This document shows positions 8,752-17,090 of a DNA stretch of 64,000 nucleotides, in pieces. The notes beneath the pieces were generated by a model. It was given only the letters and a program-made list of their open reading frames with translations, ran no database searches and had not been told where the DNA came from. The stretch covers positions 992,001 through 1,056,000 of the forward strand of contig OZ241860.1 of NCBI GenBank assembly GCA_965203195.1. Reading direction: 5' to 3'. Position 1 is the first letter of the stretch, and every line of letters begins with the position of its first letter. The translations under genes were made by a program, and so were the position numbers. The stretch comes from Bin87 sp965203195. Lineage in GTDB: Bacteria; Chloroflexota; Dehalococcoidia; Lucifugimonadales; UBA3495.

Positions 8752-8759
8752 CTGGTTGC

Positions 8760-9395
8760 TTACTCCTGTTCCGGCGGCGGCCACTGGGTGCCGCCCTCGG
8801 CGGGGCGTTCCGCCGCCGGCAGGGCCAGCCCGTCGGCTGCCGTCTGGCGGAATTCGTTGAGGATGACGGCGCCCCATTCGGCGGCCTTGCTGACCCGGTG
8901 AGCAGTGCGGCGGGCGCGGGCCTCCCGCCGGGCATCGGCGTTGGCGCTGTCGCCGGCGGCGGCCTGGGCAACCATATCGTCCATGGCGTCAATGGCCGGC
9001 ACCAGGGAACGGGCCGTCTCAATGAAACGGGCGATTTCGCCCATAGCCTCGTCAAACAGGACGAACACCGGCACCGTGCCCGCCCGGCGCTCCGGCAGGA
9101 AGCTGTTGGCGAGCTCCAGCTCGTCGTCCCGGTTGAACACGCTGAGCCGGATGTTGTCGCTGGCGTCAGCCAGGCGCAGTATCGCCGGCGTGGTGGACAT
9201 GGCGTCGCCGCACCAGTCGGCGGTGAACGCCGCCAGGTTCACCGGCTGCGCCAGCCCGTCGAAGTAGGCCAGCACATCATCGGGAACCACCACATCGTCG
9301 TGAATCCGGCAGAAAGGGTCCTTGTTGACTTTGATGCTCTCAATGTACTGCCCGGTGGTCATCCCCTGGGCGAATTTGTCGGCGGTCAGGGTCAT
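8760..9395 (-). CDS. Thioredoxin-family protein lacking the resolving cysteine
   Basis: A 211-residue protein with FTADWCGDAMSTTPAILRLAD near residue 45-65 and the cis-proline-type GTVPVFVLFDE later. This matches thioredoxin-like proteins of the WCGDC class, except that the second Cys is Ala, so it cannot do ordinary dithiol exchange. A charged C-terminal helix (ADARREARARRTAHRVSK) follows. GGAGG (minus strand, 9402-9406) fixes the start at 9395. It forms a two-gene unit with the acidic hypothetical gene downstream. A monothiol or chaperone role is possible. Confidence 0.7.
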   Translation of the reverse strand: MTLTADKFAQGMTTGQYIESIKVNKDPFCRIHDDVVVPDDVLAYFDGLAQPVNLAAFTADWCGDAMSTTPAILRLADASDNIRLSVFNRDDELELANSFLPERRAGTVPVFVLFDEAMGEIARFIETARSLVPAIDAMDDMVAQAAAGDSANADARREARARRTAHRVSKAAEWGAVILNEFRQTAADGLALPAAERPAEGGTQWPPPEQE

Positions 9396-9511
9396 TTTAC
9401 GCCTCCTGATAATGACGGCGCTGCCGGCGGCAGCCCTGAAACCTGCGTCCATTGTATGGCACAGTCCGGTGTGACCTGGCAATGGCAGAGGCAGGGCGGC
9501 GCCGGCCGGTT

Positions 9512-9540
9512 TTGCCGTTGGATGCGGGCGGCGCTAAAAT
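9512..9540 (+). promoter_or_regulatory. Promoter TTGCCG-17-TAAAAT
   Basis: A -35 box TTGCCG (9512-9517) and a -10 box TAAAAT (9535-9540) are separated by exactly 17 bp. They would give a leader of about 50 bases before the TTG start at 9600, which helps to choose that start. Confidence 0.4.
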
Positions 9541-9599
9541 CAGCGTTGACAACCCTACCGCCCGCCGGCGCGCGCCGGCCGGCCAAGCGGAGCCGCCCG

Positions 9600-10031
9600 T
9601 TGACTACTGCAACCGACCCTAGCGGAGTGTACCTTAAATATGCCCTGTTCTGCCGGGAAACCGAGGAAGGCGCCGGCGATGACCTGACCTTTCGCGGCGT
9701 TATCGACCTGGTGGACATCCCCATGCCCGACGCGCCGCCCCCCGCCGGCGACGGCCCCCGCATCCTGGCGGAGGTGGACGCCCACCTGGCCTTTTGCATC
9801 GCCGGCGCCACCCCCGGACGGCATACCCTGGAGGTTAGCATCCGCGCGCCGGGATCCCGTCTGTCCAGCCCGCCGCCCCAGGAAGTGGAATGGGACGAAG
9901 GCATCTTTTTCCAGCGCTGGATCAAGCCGTTCCGCATCCCGGTGACCCGGCTGGGACGGCACATCGCCGCCATCGCTTTCGACGGTATGCCGCTGGGCGA
10001 GGCCAGCTTTCTGGTGCGCCTGGCCCCGTAG
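9600..10031 (+). CDS. DUF6941-like small protein
   Basis: A 143-residue protein. The body starts VYLKYALFCRETEEG, continues DLTFRGVIDLVDIPMP, and ends LGRHIAAIAFDGMPLGEASFLVRLAP. The layout resembles the DUF6941 family of small bacterial proteins, whose function is not known. No ATG precedes the conserved part closely; a TTG at 9600 with CGGAG eight bases upstream and a promoter at 9512 is the best start. The frame stays open far upstream, but that part is antisense to the thioredoxin gene and non-coding in character. Confidence 0.55.
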   Translation: MTTATDPSGVYLKYALFCRETEEGAGDDLTFRGVIDLVDIPMPDAPPPAGDGPRILAEVDAHLAFCIAGATPGRHTLEVSIRAPGSRLSSPPPQEVEWDEGIFFQRWIKPFRIPVTRLGRHIAAIAFDGMPLGEASFLVRLAP

Positions 10032-10161
10032 TTCCCCCCAACATCAGGGTCATTCCCGCCCGGCCCGGGTTGCTGCGCATCTAACCGCCTGCGCTGCATA
10101 CCGGCTCCTTGCGATTGGTATGTGCCGCCGGCCGAGTACGCTATCTAACGCCACAATATGG

Positions 10162-10170
10162 TGGTAGAAT
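10162..10170 (+). promoter_or_regulatory. Extended -10 promoter
   Basis: TGgTAGAAT, about 70 bases before the ATG at 10241. No -35 match at 17 bp. Confidence 0.4.
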
Positions 10171-10240
10171 GACGGCCAGCATTTGGCGCCGCCGCTGCCG
10201 GCCGGCGCCGGCCAGGCACAGCAGCAGGAGGGGCGCCACA

Positions 10241-10936
10241 ATGATGAGCATTTTCCGGCGGCGACGGTCGTATGAGAGCGACGCCGACATCACCGAAAAG
10301 AACGCCGGCCGGGCCAAAGCCCCCCAGCAGTTCACCCCCATCCCCTGCCTGGAAGGGCTGGTTTGGATCGAGGACGGCTGCCTGCACAAGTCGGGCATTG
10401 ACACCAGCCAGTCCTTCCGCCTGCCGCTCAACGATATATCGGACATCATCGCCGACTGGGATTTTTACAAAGAAAATCCGACCCGCGCCGAAACCAAAAT
10501 CATGGTGCAGGGGCCGATGGGCCTGGTGCGGGCCAGCTTCGGCGCCTTGCAGTACGCCGGAATGATTAACCTGGCGGCGCATTTGCACCATGTCTATACC
10601 GATGAGGAAACTACCGAGCTGGGGGATATGCCGCCGGTGGCGCCCGAAATGGTCGGCCCCTTCCCCTGCCGGCGCGGGATGATGTGGGCCGACCGGGATT
10701 TTATCTACCTGGGCAAGTCGGTATCGGCCGACTCGGCGCGCGTGCCCATGGCTACCATCGACGGCGTCAAGGCCCACTGGGACCGTTCCATCGTCAACAA
10801 CGGACGGCGCATCCGGCTGGATGTGTTCAGTCGTCTGGGCGGACTGATGGGGTCCGAGTTCTCAGTGAAGCAGGTTTCGGGGGTGTTCACCCTGGTTAAC
10901 TATGTCAACCGGCTGCGGACCGACCCGGCGCAGTAG
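10241..10936 (+). CDS. Hypothetical protein with two tandem homologous domains
   Basis: A 231-residue protein that I do not recognise by name. After a basic start (IFRRRRSYES) it contains two copies of a domain of about 85 residues. The first opens PIPCLEGLVWIEDG, the second PFPCRRGMMWADRD. Each continues with a SFRLPLNDI/ARVPMATID turn, a DW or HW pair, and ends in a helix NLAAHLHHVYT or TLVNYVNRLRT. The strand-rich body with a closing helix suggests a bacterial PH-like fold. AGGAGGGG precedes the ATG; a second ATG at 10244 is equally possible. Confidence 0.65.
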   Translation: MMSIFRRRRSYESDADITEKNAGRAKAPQQFTPIPCLEGLVWIEDGCLHKSGIDTSQSFRLPLNDISDIIADWDFYKENPTRAETKIMVQGPMGLVRASFGALQYAGMINLAAHLHHVYTDEETTELGDMPPVAPEMVGPFPCRRGMMWADRDFIYLGKSVSADSARVPMATIDGVKAHWDRSIVNNGRRIRLDVFSRLGGLMGSEFSVKQVSGVFTLVNYVNRLRTDPAQ

Positions 10937-10998
10937 CCAAACCGGAAAGAAGCCGCCACCGGGCCGGGTAGCGCCCGCCTCCGCCCTGCCCGTCGCCG

Positions 10999-11047
10999 CA
11001 AGGAGATGCCCATTCAGGGATATGTCCATTCAAGGAGATGCCCATCC
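10999..11047 (+). repeat. Duplicated Shine-Dalgarno segment before argG
   Basis: CAAGGAGATGCCCAT followed by TC or CC occurs at 10999 and again at 11031, a 32-base period. The second copy provides the SD for the argG ATG at 11049; the first offers a second SD with a short decoy start. Confidence 0.7.
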
Positions 11048-11048
11048 G

Positions 11049-12239
11049 ATGCCCCGCCAGAAAATAGTCCTCGCCTACTCCGGCGGCCTTGACACCTCCG
11101 TAGCCGTGCCGTGGCTGCGGGAGAATTACAACGCCGATGTCATCACCTGCACCATAGACCTGGGGATGGTAGATCTGGAAACCATCCGCCAGCGGGCTTA
11201 TGCCGTGGGCGCTTCCGACGCCGTGACCGTGGACGGACGCGCCGCGTTGGTCAGCGAATTCCTCTGGCCGGCCCTGCGCGCCGGCGCCATCTACGAGGGG
11301 CAGTATCCCCTGGCCACAGCGCTGGGGCGTCCGCTCATCGCCCGCTGCCTGGCCGAAGTGGCCCGGCAGCACAACGCCGACGCGGTCGCCCACGGCTGCA
11401 CCGGCAAGGGCAACGACCAGGTGCGTATTGAGGTGGGCGTCTCTACCCTCGCGCCGGGCGTGGCCCTGATTGCCCCCATCCGCGAGTGGGGAATGAACCG
11501 CGAGGACGAAGTGGAATACGCCCGCCAGCGCAGCCTGCCCATCGCGCCCTCCAACAGCAAATACAGCACCGACGAAAACCTGTGGGGACGCAGCGCCGAG
11601 GCCGGCGAACTGGAAAATCCCTGGACGGAACCGCCGGAGGATGCCTACGAATGGACGGTCAATCCCGCCGCCGCCCCGGACGAACCCGCCTATCTGGAAC
11701 TGCGCTTTGAGGAAGGCATCCCCGTAGCCGTGGACGGGGAAAGGATGTCCGGCGTTGACCTGATTGGTCACCTCAACCGGCTGGCCGGGGCCCACGGCGT
11801 GGGCCGCATTGACCATGTCGAGAACCGGCTGGTGGGTATCAAAAGCCGCGAGGTGTACGAGTCGCCGGCCGCCGTGCTGCTGCACAACGCCCACCGCGCC
11901 CTGGAAACTATGACCCTCTCCCGCGAGCAGTCCCGCTTCAAGGAACGGCTCGCCCAGGAATACGCCGAGCTGGTCTATAACGGCCTCTGGTACACTGCCC
12001 ACCGCCGCGACTTGGACGCCTATGTGGACAGCGCTCAACGCTATGTGAGCGGCGCGGTGCGGCTGCGGCTGCACAAGGGTTCCTGCGTAGTGGCGGGACG
12101 CGCCGCCGACCGTCCGCTGTACGACTACGGTCTGGCGACTTACGACCGCGCCGATGAGTTTGACCACACGGCCGCCAAAGGGTTCATTGACCTCTACGGA
12201 CTGGGGCCGCGGACACAGCGCCGGCAGCAGGGGGAATAA
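11049..12239 (+). CDS. argG: Argininosuccinate synthase
   Basis: A 396-residue, full-length enzyme. It joins citrulline and aspartate using ATP, the penultimate step of arginine synthesis. The ATP-pyrophosphatase P-loop AYSGGLDTS is at residues 9-17. Substrate-binding segments GCTGKGNDQVR and the family stretch SNSKYSTDENLWGRS are present. The start at 11049 uses AGGAG at 11033-11037. argD follows 196 bases downstream with its own -10-like sequence, so the two arginine genes may be co-regulated without being strictly one operon. Confidence 0.95.
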   Translation: MPRQKIVLAYSGGLDTSVAVPWLRENYNADVITCTIDLGMVDLETIRQRAYAVGASDAVTVDGRAALVSEFLWPALRAGAIYEGQYPLATALGRPLIARCLAEVARQHNADAVAHGCTGKGNDQVRIEVGVSTLAPGVALIAPIREWGMNREDEVEYARQRSLPIAPSNSKYSTDENLWGRSAEAGELENPWTEPPEDAYEWTVNPAAAPDEPAYLELRFEEGIPVAVDGERMSGVDLIGHLNRLAGAHGVGRIDHVENRLVGIKSREVYESPAAVLLHNAHRALETMTLSREQSRFKERLAQEYAELVYNGLWYTAHRRDLDAYVDSAQRYVSGAVRLRLHKGSCVVAGRAADRPLYDYGLATYDRADEFDHTAAKGFIDLYGLGPRTQRRQQGE

Positions 12240-12353
12240 GGCAAGGCTACGGGCTGAAACCGGAATCCGGCGCGCCGGGCGGCAAGTGAAAGCATACCAA
12301 CTGTTGCCTAGCACGGGGGCGAAGTGCGGCAAGCCGGCCGGGTCAAAATGGCG

Positions 12354-12359
12354 TATAAT
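12354..12359 (+). promoter_or_regulatory. -10 box for argD
   Basis: A perfect TATAAT about 75 bases before the argD start. No convincing -35 and no TGn extension, so support is moderate. Confidence 0.35.
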
Positions 12360-12435
12360 GGGCTCTATACGCCGCGCCGCCCGCCCGTTCCGCAGCGGAT
12401 TACGGCGGCGACACACGCAAGGGAGCAGAGGAACT

Positions 12436-13626
12436 ATGCCCAGCAACGCCGAATACATCGCCATCGAGCAGAAGTACTACGCCCAGACCGTGCGCCGCCG
12501 GCCTGTGGTCATCGTGCGGGGCGAAGGCTCCCGGGTCTGGGACGCCGATGGCAAGGAATATATCGACTTCGTGGCCGGCTGGGCCGTGGACAACCTGGGC
12601 CACTGCCCGCCGGTGGTCGTGGACGCCATCGCCCGGCAGGCCGCTACCCTCATCCAAACTTCCAACCAGTTCTACACCCTCCCCCAGCTGGACATCGCCG
12701 CGACCCTCATTGAAAACTCGTGTCTGGACCGGGTGTTTTTCTGCAACAGCGGCGCGGAAGCCGTCGAGGGCGCCCTCAAAATCGCCCGTCGCTACGGCAA
12801 GCTGCATAAGAACGGCGCCTACGAGGTCATCACTGCCCTCAATTCCTTCCACGGGCGCACTATGAACGCCGTGGCCGCCACCGGACAGCCCCACTACCAC
12901 GAACTCTTTGAGCCGATCCCCGAAGGCTTCACCTATGTGGATTTCAACGACGTGGAAGCGGTGATGAACGCCACTACCGACAACACCGTGGCCGTGATGA
13001 TCGAGCCCGTGCAGGGCGAAGGCGGCGTCAACATCCCCGACGACGACTATTTCATCCGCCTCCGGGAGTGGTGCGACCGCAACAACATCCTGCTCATCCT
13101 GGACGAAGTGCAGACCGGCATGGGGCGGCTGGGCAGTCTTTTCGGCTACCAGGAGTATGGCGTGGAGCCGGATGTGATGATACTGGCCAAGGGCTTGGGC
13201 TTCGGCGTGCCCATTGGCGCCTTCCTGGCCAAGGAACGCGCGATGGCCCTCACCTACGGCGACCACGGCAGCACCTTCGGCGGCAACGCCCTGACTACCG
13301 CCGCTGCTGCTGCCGGTACCCGCTACCTGCTGGAAAACGACATCCTGGGCAATGTAAAGCGGATGGAAGCCGTCCTCAAAGACCGGCTCAACGGCCTGAA
13401 GGCCCGCTACGGGTTCGTGACGGAAATCCGCTGCAAGGGGCTGCTGGCCGCCGTGCAGTTTGACGCGGACATTATGCCCCAGGTAATGGACAATGCCGAA
13501 GCCGCCGGAGTGCTGCTCAACGGCGTCCGCCCCAACGCCGTCCGCATAATGCCCGCCCTGAACATCACCGAGGCGGAGATTGACGAGGGCGTGGGCCGGC
13601 TGGACGCGGCGCTGGGCAACCTGTAA
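12436..13626 (+). CDS. argD: Class III aminotransferase, probable acetylornithine aminotransferase
   Basis: A 396-residue PLP enzyme. FFCNSGAEAVEGALKIARRY and ILDEVQTGMGR are class III signatures, and Lys252 in ILAKGLGFGVPIGAF is the PLP Schiff-base lysine. The glycine-rich STFGGNALTTAAA follows. The neighbouring argG makes acetylornithine aminotransferase (arginine pathway) the most likely role. Other omega-aminotransferases such as GABA or acetyldiaminobutyrate enzymes share these motifs. ATG 12436 follows AGAGGA. Confidence 0.8.
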   Translation: MPSNAEYIAIEQKYYAQTVRRRPVVIVRGEGSRVWDADGKEYIDFVAGWAVDNLGHCPPVVVDAIARQAATLIQTSNQFYTLPQLDIAATLIENSCLDRVFFCNSGAEAVEGALKIARRYGKLHKNGAYEVITALNSFHGRTMNAVAATGQPHYHELFEPIPEGFTYVDFNDVEAVMNATTDNTVAVMIEPVQGEGGVNIPDDDYFIRLREWCDRNNILLILDEVQTGMGRLGSLFGYQEYGVEPDVMILAKGLGFGVPIGAFLAKERAMALTYGDHGSTFGGNALTTAAAAAGTRYLLENDILGNVKRMEAVLKDRLNGLKARYGFVTEIRCKGLLAAVQFDADIMPQVMDNAEAAGVLLNGVRPNAVRIMPALNITEAEIDEGVGRLDAALGNL

Positions 13627-13647
13627 CACCGCCGGCCAGCGTGGACA

Positions 13648-13686
13648 GCGGGTTTGGCACGGAGCGTTTCTCTGTTCCAAACCCGC
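13648..13686 (+). terminator. 17-bp hairpin after argD
   Basis: GCGGGTTTGGCACGGAG pairs with CTCTGTTCCAAACCCGC (two mismatches) around a five-base loop, 21 bases after the argD stop. AAAA rather than a T-tract follows, so termination may need Rho or work poorly. A second perfect 7-bp hairpin (GGTTCCG/CGGAACC) lies at 13706-13722. Confidence 0.5.
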
Positions 13687-13745
13687 AAAACCTCAACCGG
13701 AAACGGGTTCCGTTGCGGAACCTGACATCGCCGCTCCGCCGAAAT

Positions 13746-15080
13746 ATGCTTGGCCCGGAATACATCGGCCCGCTGCTGCGGGACGCTTTGCGCCACTGCC
13801 CTGCCTCGGCCGACGCCGACATCTATCTGACGGCAACCACGCAGGCCCTCACCCGCTTTGCCAACAACCGCATCCACCAGAATGTGGCGCACCAGGATGC
13901 GGTGGCCCACATCCGCGTGGCCGCCGGCCAAAGGCAGGGACGCGCCGTCACCAACAACCTGTCGCCGGCGGGGTTGGCCGCCGCCGTGGGGCAGGCCGCC
14001 GAATACGCCCGGCTGATGCCGCCCGACCCGGATTTTCCCGGCCTGCCGGAACCGGCCCCCGTCCCGTCCGTGGCCAATTATGATGAGGCCACCGCCCTTT
14101 GCCCGGCCCATCGGCGCGCCGGCATTGCCGGCGCCGTCTGTCGCCAAGCTGCCGCCGCCGGGCTGGAAGCCGCCGGCTTCTGCCGCGCCGGCGTAGCCGA
14201 AATGGCCGTAGTCAGCTCCCGTGGCGTCAATGCCTGGCACGCCGGCTCTTTCGCCAGCCTGCTGGTCACCGCCCGCAGCGCCGACTCCGCCGGCTGGGCC
14301 AAAGCCGGCGGTTCCCGCATCGCCGACCTGGACGCCGACGCCATCGCCGCCGAGGCCATCGGCAAAGCCGTGCGCGGACGCAATCCGCAAACCTTGCCCC
14401 TGGGCGAGTATCCCGTCGTGCTGGAGCATTACGCCGTAGCCGACCTGCTGGAAGCCTTGAGCTCCTACGGAATGGGCGCCCAGATGGTGCAGGACGGACG
14501 CAGCTGGATGAACGACATCATCGGCCGGCCGGCGATGAGTCCCCTGGTGTCCATCCGCGACGACGGCCTGGACTCCACGGGCTGGCCCGTGCCTTTTGAC
14601 GCCGAGGGCGTTCCCCGGCGACGGGTTGACTTGGTGACGGACGGCGTGGCGCAAGGCCCGGTGCATAACGCCTATACCGCCGCCAAAGCGGGCGTGGTTT
14701 CCACCGGACACCAGCGCAACGCCACCGGCGGGCCGGCCGCCGGCAACCTCTTTATGCGTCCCGGCGACCGGACTGCCGAGGATCTGATCGCATCGGTACA
14801 ACGGGGGTTGTACATTACCCGCTTCTACTACACCCGCCTGGCGCACAACCGGGGCTGCGTGATGACCGGAATGACGCGGGACGGCACCTTTCTGATTGAA
14901 AACGGCGAGCTGGCGGCGCCGGTCAAAAACCTGCGCTTTACGCAGGGATATGTGGACGCCCTGGCCGGCTGCCAGGCCCTGTCCCGCCGGACGCATTTGA
15001 ACCTGAACGAAGCCGGCGTGGCGGTGCGGACGCCGGCCGCGCTGCTGTCCAGCTGGCGTTTTACCGGGCAGACGGTCTGA
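13746..15080 (+). CDS. TldD/PmbA family protein (TldE-like)
   Basis: A 444-residue protein of the TldD/PmbA family, which forms a TldD-TldE protease acting on small peptides and microcin precursors. Recognisable parts are the N-terminal FANNRIHQNVAHQDAVAHIRV, the middle DLVTDGVAQGPVHNAYTA and the C-terminal LIENGELAAPVKNLRFTQ. The HExxxH zinc motif of the catalytic TldD subunit is absent (the region reads LEALSSYGMGAQ), so this is a TldE/PmbA-type partner. No TldD gene is adjacent. I chose the ATG at 13746; the frame stays open upstream through a hairpin region. Confidence 0.8.
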   Translation: MLGPEYIGPLLRDALRHCPASADADIYLTATTQALTRFANNRIHQNVAHQDAVAHIRVAAGQRQGRAVTNNLSPAGLAAAVGQAAEYARLMPPDPDFPGLPEPAPVPSVANYDEATALCPAHRRAGIAGAVCRQAAAAGLEAAGFCRAGVAEMAVVSSRGVNAWHAGSFASLLVTARSADSAGWAKAGGSRIADLDADAIAAEAIGKAVRGRNPQTLPLGEYPVVLEHYAVADLLEALSSYGMGAQMVQDGRSWMNDIIGRPAMSPLVSIRDDGLDSTGWPVPFDAEGVPRRRVDLVTDGVAQGPVHNAYTAAKAGVVSTGHQRNATGGPAAGNLFMRPGDRTAEDLIASVQRGLYITRFYYTRLAHNRGCVMTGMTRDGTFLIENGELAAPVKNLRFTQGYVDALAGCQALSRRTHLNLNEAGVAVRTPAALLSSWRFTGQTV

Positions 15081-15092
15081 CGCTGACGCATT

Positions 15093-15782
15093 TCACCGGG
15101 GCATAACGGCGCCGACCGGGATGGCGATGTCGGGGAAAGCGGCCGGCGTCAATACGCCATCTGTGCCGGCGAATCGCGTCCGCGCGTAGCCGTTGGGGGT
15201 TGGCCGGTCGTGGATTTCCACCTGCCGGACAGTCAGGTCGGCAAGCCACACTTCAGGTATGCCGAAAAGGGCGTAGATAGGCAACTTGCGACGGCGGTCG
15301 GATCCTATGCTCGAGTCGGCCACTTCTATCACCAGCAGCGCATCCGCCGGGCCGGGATGGGCCGAGGCGTAAGCATCATCGCGCCAACGCAACAGCGCGA
15401 GGTCAGGTTCCGGTTCGTACCCTTCATTCAGCCGCAGTGGGCATTGTACGCTTCGAGTTACCCGTCGCCCCAACGCCTCGCCCAGTAGTTCGTTCAGTTT
15501 TCTGATGCAAGCCGCGTGTCGGCTGCCCATTGCGGCCATTGTGATTATCTCCCCGTCCAGCAGCTCCACCCGCTCGTCGGGGGTGATGACGCCGGCTGCG
15601 GCCATGGCGTAGTATTCGTCCACATTGAAACGCCGGCGCGCCGCCTTGCGCCCGGCGACAATATCGCCATTCATCAGCGCCACATCCTCCTCCGGGGACA
15701 GGATGCCCGCCTGGAGCATTCGGCGGCAATCGTCCGCCGTGAACTTGCGGCGTCCGGCGGCGGCTACGATTTGCGTGGCCAT
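15093..15782 (-). CDS. Uma2 family endonuclease (tandem copy 1)
   Basis: A 229-residue protein. The Uma2 (DUF820) core, a PD-(D/E)XK-type fold, is seen as DERVELLDGEII, then YEPEPDLALLRW, LLVIEVADSS (the D-ExV part) and GIPEVWLADL. Before the core an extra segment FTADDCRRMLQAGILSPEED repeats the pattern of the core's own start, an internal duplication. The start at 15782 is chosen over 15788 because AGAGG then lies at proper spacing. The gene is a near-identical tandem copy of the one at 15810. The biological role of the family is unknown. Confidence 0.8.
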   Translation of the reverse strand: MATQIVAAAGRRKFTADDCRRMLQAGILSPEEDVALMNGDIVAGRKAARRRFNVDEYYAMAAAGVITPDERVELLDGEIITMAAMGSRHAACIRKLNELLGEALGRRVTRSVQCPLRLNEGYEPEPDLALLRWRDDAYASAHPGPADALLVIEVADSSIGSDRRRKLPIYALFGIPEVWLADLTVRQVEIHDRPTPNGYARTRFAGTDGVLTPAAFPDIAIPVGAVMPR

Positions 15783-15809
15783 AATCATCCTCTTGCCGGG
15801 GCATAAGGG

Positions 15810-16502
15810 TTACCGGGGCATAACGGCGCGAACCGGGATGGCGATGTCGGGGAAAGCGGCCGGCGTCAATACGCCGTCCGTTCCGGCGAATCGCGTCCGC
15901 GCGTAGCCGTTGGGGGTCGGCCGGTCGTGGATTTCCACCTGCCGGGCAGTCAAGTCGGCAAGCCACACTTCAGGTATGCCGAAAAGGGCGTAGATGGGCA
16001 ACTTGCGGCGGCGGTCGGAGCCTATGCTCGAGTCGGCTACTTCAATCAACAGCAGCGCATCCGCCGGGCCGGGATGATCCGATGCATAAGAGTCGGCGCG
16101 CCGGCGTAGCACCATCAGATCCGGCTCCGGTTCGTACCCGTCATTCAGCCGCAGTGGGCATTGTACCCGCAGCGTAACCCGCCGCCCCAGCGTTTCGCCC
16201 AGCAGTTCGGTGAAGTCGGTGATGCAGGCGGCGTGTCGGCTGCCCATTGCGGCCATTGTGATGATCTCCCCGTTCAGCAGCTCCACCCGTTCGTCGGGGG
16301 TGATGACGCCGGCTGCGGCCATGGCGTAGTATTCGTCCACATTGAAACGCCGGCGCGCCGCCTTACGCCCGGCGACAATATCGCCATTCATCAGCGCTAC
16401 ATCCTCTTCCTGGGACAAAATGCCCGCCTTAAGCATTTGGCGGCAATCGTCCGCCGTGAACTTGCGGCGTCCGGCGGCGGCGGCAACAGTCTGCGTGGTC
16501 AT
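15810..16502 (-). CDS. Uma2 family endonuclease (tandem copy 2)
   Basis: A 230-residue paralogue of the next gene, almost identical at both ends and more diverged in the middle (around window 16080-16220). It carries the same duplicated N-terminal module, the PEPDL and VIEVADSS motifs and the same C-terminus. It is promoter-proximal: an extended -10 at 16542-16550 lies just upstream. AAGG plus a six-base spacer supports the start at 16502. The two genes are separated by 27 bases and very probably co-transcribed. Confidence 0.8.
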   Translation of the reverse strand: MTTQTVAAAAGRRKFTADDCRQMLKAGILSQEEDVALMNGDIVAGRKAARRRFNVDEYYAMAAAGVITPDERVELLNGEIITMAAMGSRHAACITDFTELLGETLGRRVTLRVQCPLRLNDGYEPEPDLMVLRRRADSYASDHPGPADALLLIEVADSSIGSDRRRKLPIYALFGIPEVWLADLTARQVEIHDRPTPNGYARTRFAGTDGVLTPAAFPDIAIPVRAVMPR

Positions 16503-16541
16503 AATCATCCTTCAAAATATCCAAATATCGCTGGCGTCGCC

Positions 16542-16550
16542 ATTATAGCA
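16542..16550 (-). promoter_or_regulatory. Extended -10 promoter for the Uma2 pair
   Basis: On the minus strand TGCTATAAT, a perfect extended -10, about 40 bases before the start at 16502 and directly after a terminator that ends the upstream VOC transcript. Confidence 0.6.
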
Positions 16551-16554
16551 TCGC

Positions 16555-16587
16555 AAAAAGCCGAGGCGCCCATTCGGACGCCTCGGC
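16555..16587 (-). terminator. Intrinsic terminator of VOC gene
   Basis: On the minus strand GCCGAGGCGTCC pairs with its complement (one mismatch) around a four-base loop and is followed by TTTTT. This is the clearest Rho-independent terminator in the window, about 40 bases after the VOC stop at 16627. Confidence 0.85.
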
Positions 16588-16626
16588 CTCTGCTCCGTTG
16601 GCGGGCTGTGGGGCGGCCGCGCCGCG

Positions 16627-17022
16627 TCAGGCGGCGGCCGGGCGCTGGATGATTTCCAGGCTTACCTTGTCCGGCGCCTCCACGAACATTACCTGGCTGC
16701 CGGAGGGCATCGTCCAGGGTTCGCAGATGATGTTGGCGCCGTTGGCCTTGAACTGCTGAAAAGCGGCCTGGATGTCGTCGGTCTCAAAACCGAAGTGGTC
16801 CAGCCCGAAGCGGGGCTCCGTGGAACCGGCCACGGCGTTCTCGCCCTCGGCCTCGCCGGACACGGTAAGCAGCGGCTGCCCGTTCAGCTCCAGCTGGTGG
16901 GACACGGTGGTGGACAGCGGGCGCGTGGATACGATGACGGCGCCAAAGTTGTTCACATAGAACTGGGCGGCGTTGTCGGGATCCTCGCTCCGCAGGTGCA
17001 GGTGGTTGCAAACGAATGCCAT
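16627..17022 (-). CDS. VOC (glyoxalase) family protein
   Basis: A 131-residue protein: NHLHLRSEDPDNAAQFYVNNFGA, FGLDHFGFETDDIQAAFQQF and VMFVEAPDKVSLEIIQ give the usual paired VOC modules with His/Glu ligand positions. GGAGG lies before the ATG. The PEP-mutase-family gene is 68 bases upstream on the same strand, so the two may share a transcript that ends at the terminator at 16555-16587. Substrate unknown; only distantly like the VOC gene at 5500. Confidence 0.8.
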   Translation of the reverse strand: MAFVCNHLHLRSEDPDNAAQFYVNNFGAVIVSTRPLSTTVSHQLELNGQPLLTVSGEAEGENAVAGSTEPRFGLDHFGFETDDIQAAFQQFKANGANIICEPWTMPSGSQVMFVEAPDKVSLEIIQRPAAA

Positions 17023-17090
17023 TGTGATGCCTCCGGGGGTGTTTCGGTGGATGCTCCGGGGATGTTTCCGCAGTGGTGGCTCGGTTGCGA

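Larger units (their letters stand above)
15093..16508. repeat. Tandem gene duplication, period about 717-720 bp
   Basis: The two Uma2 genes and their short leaders form two direct repeats. The outer parts are nearly identical, while a central stretch is more diverged, suggesting recent duplication or partial gene conversion. Confidence 0.85.
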
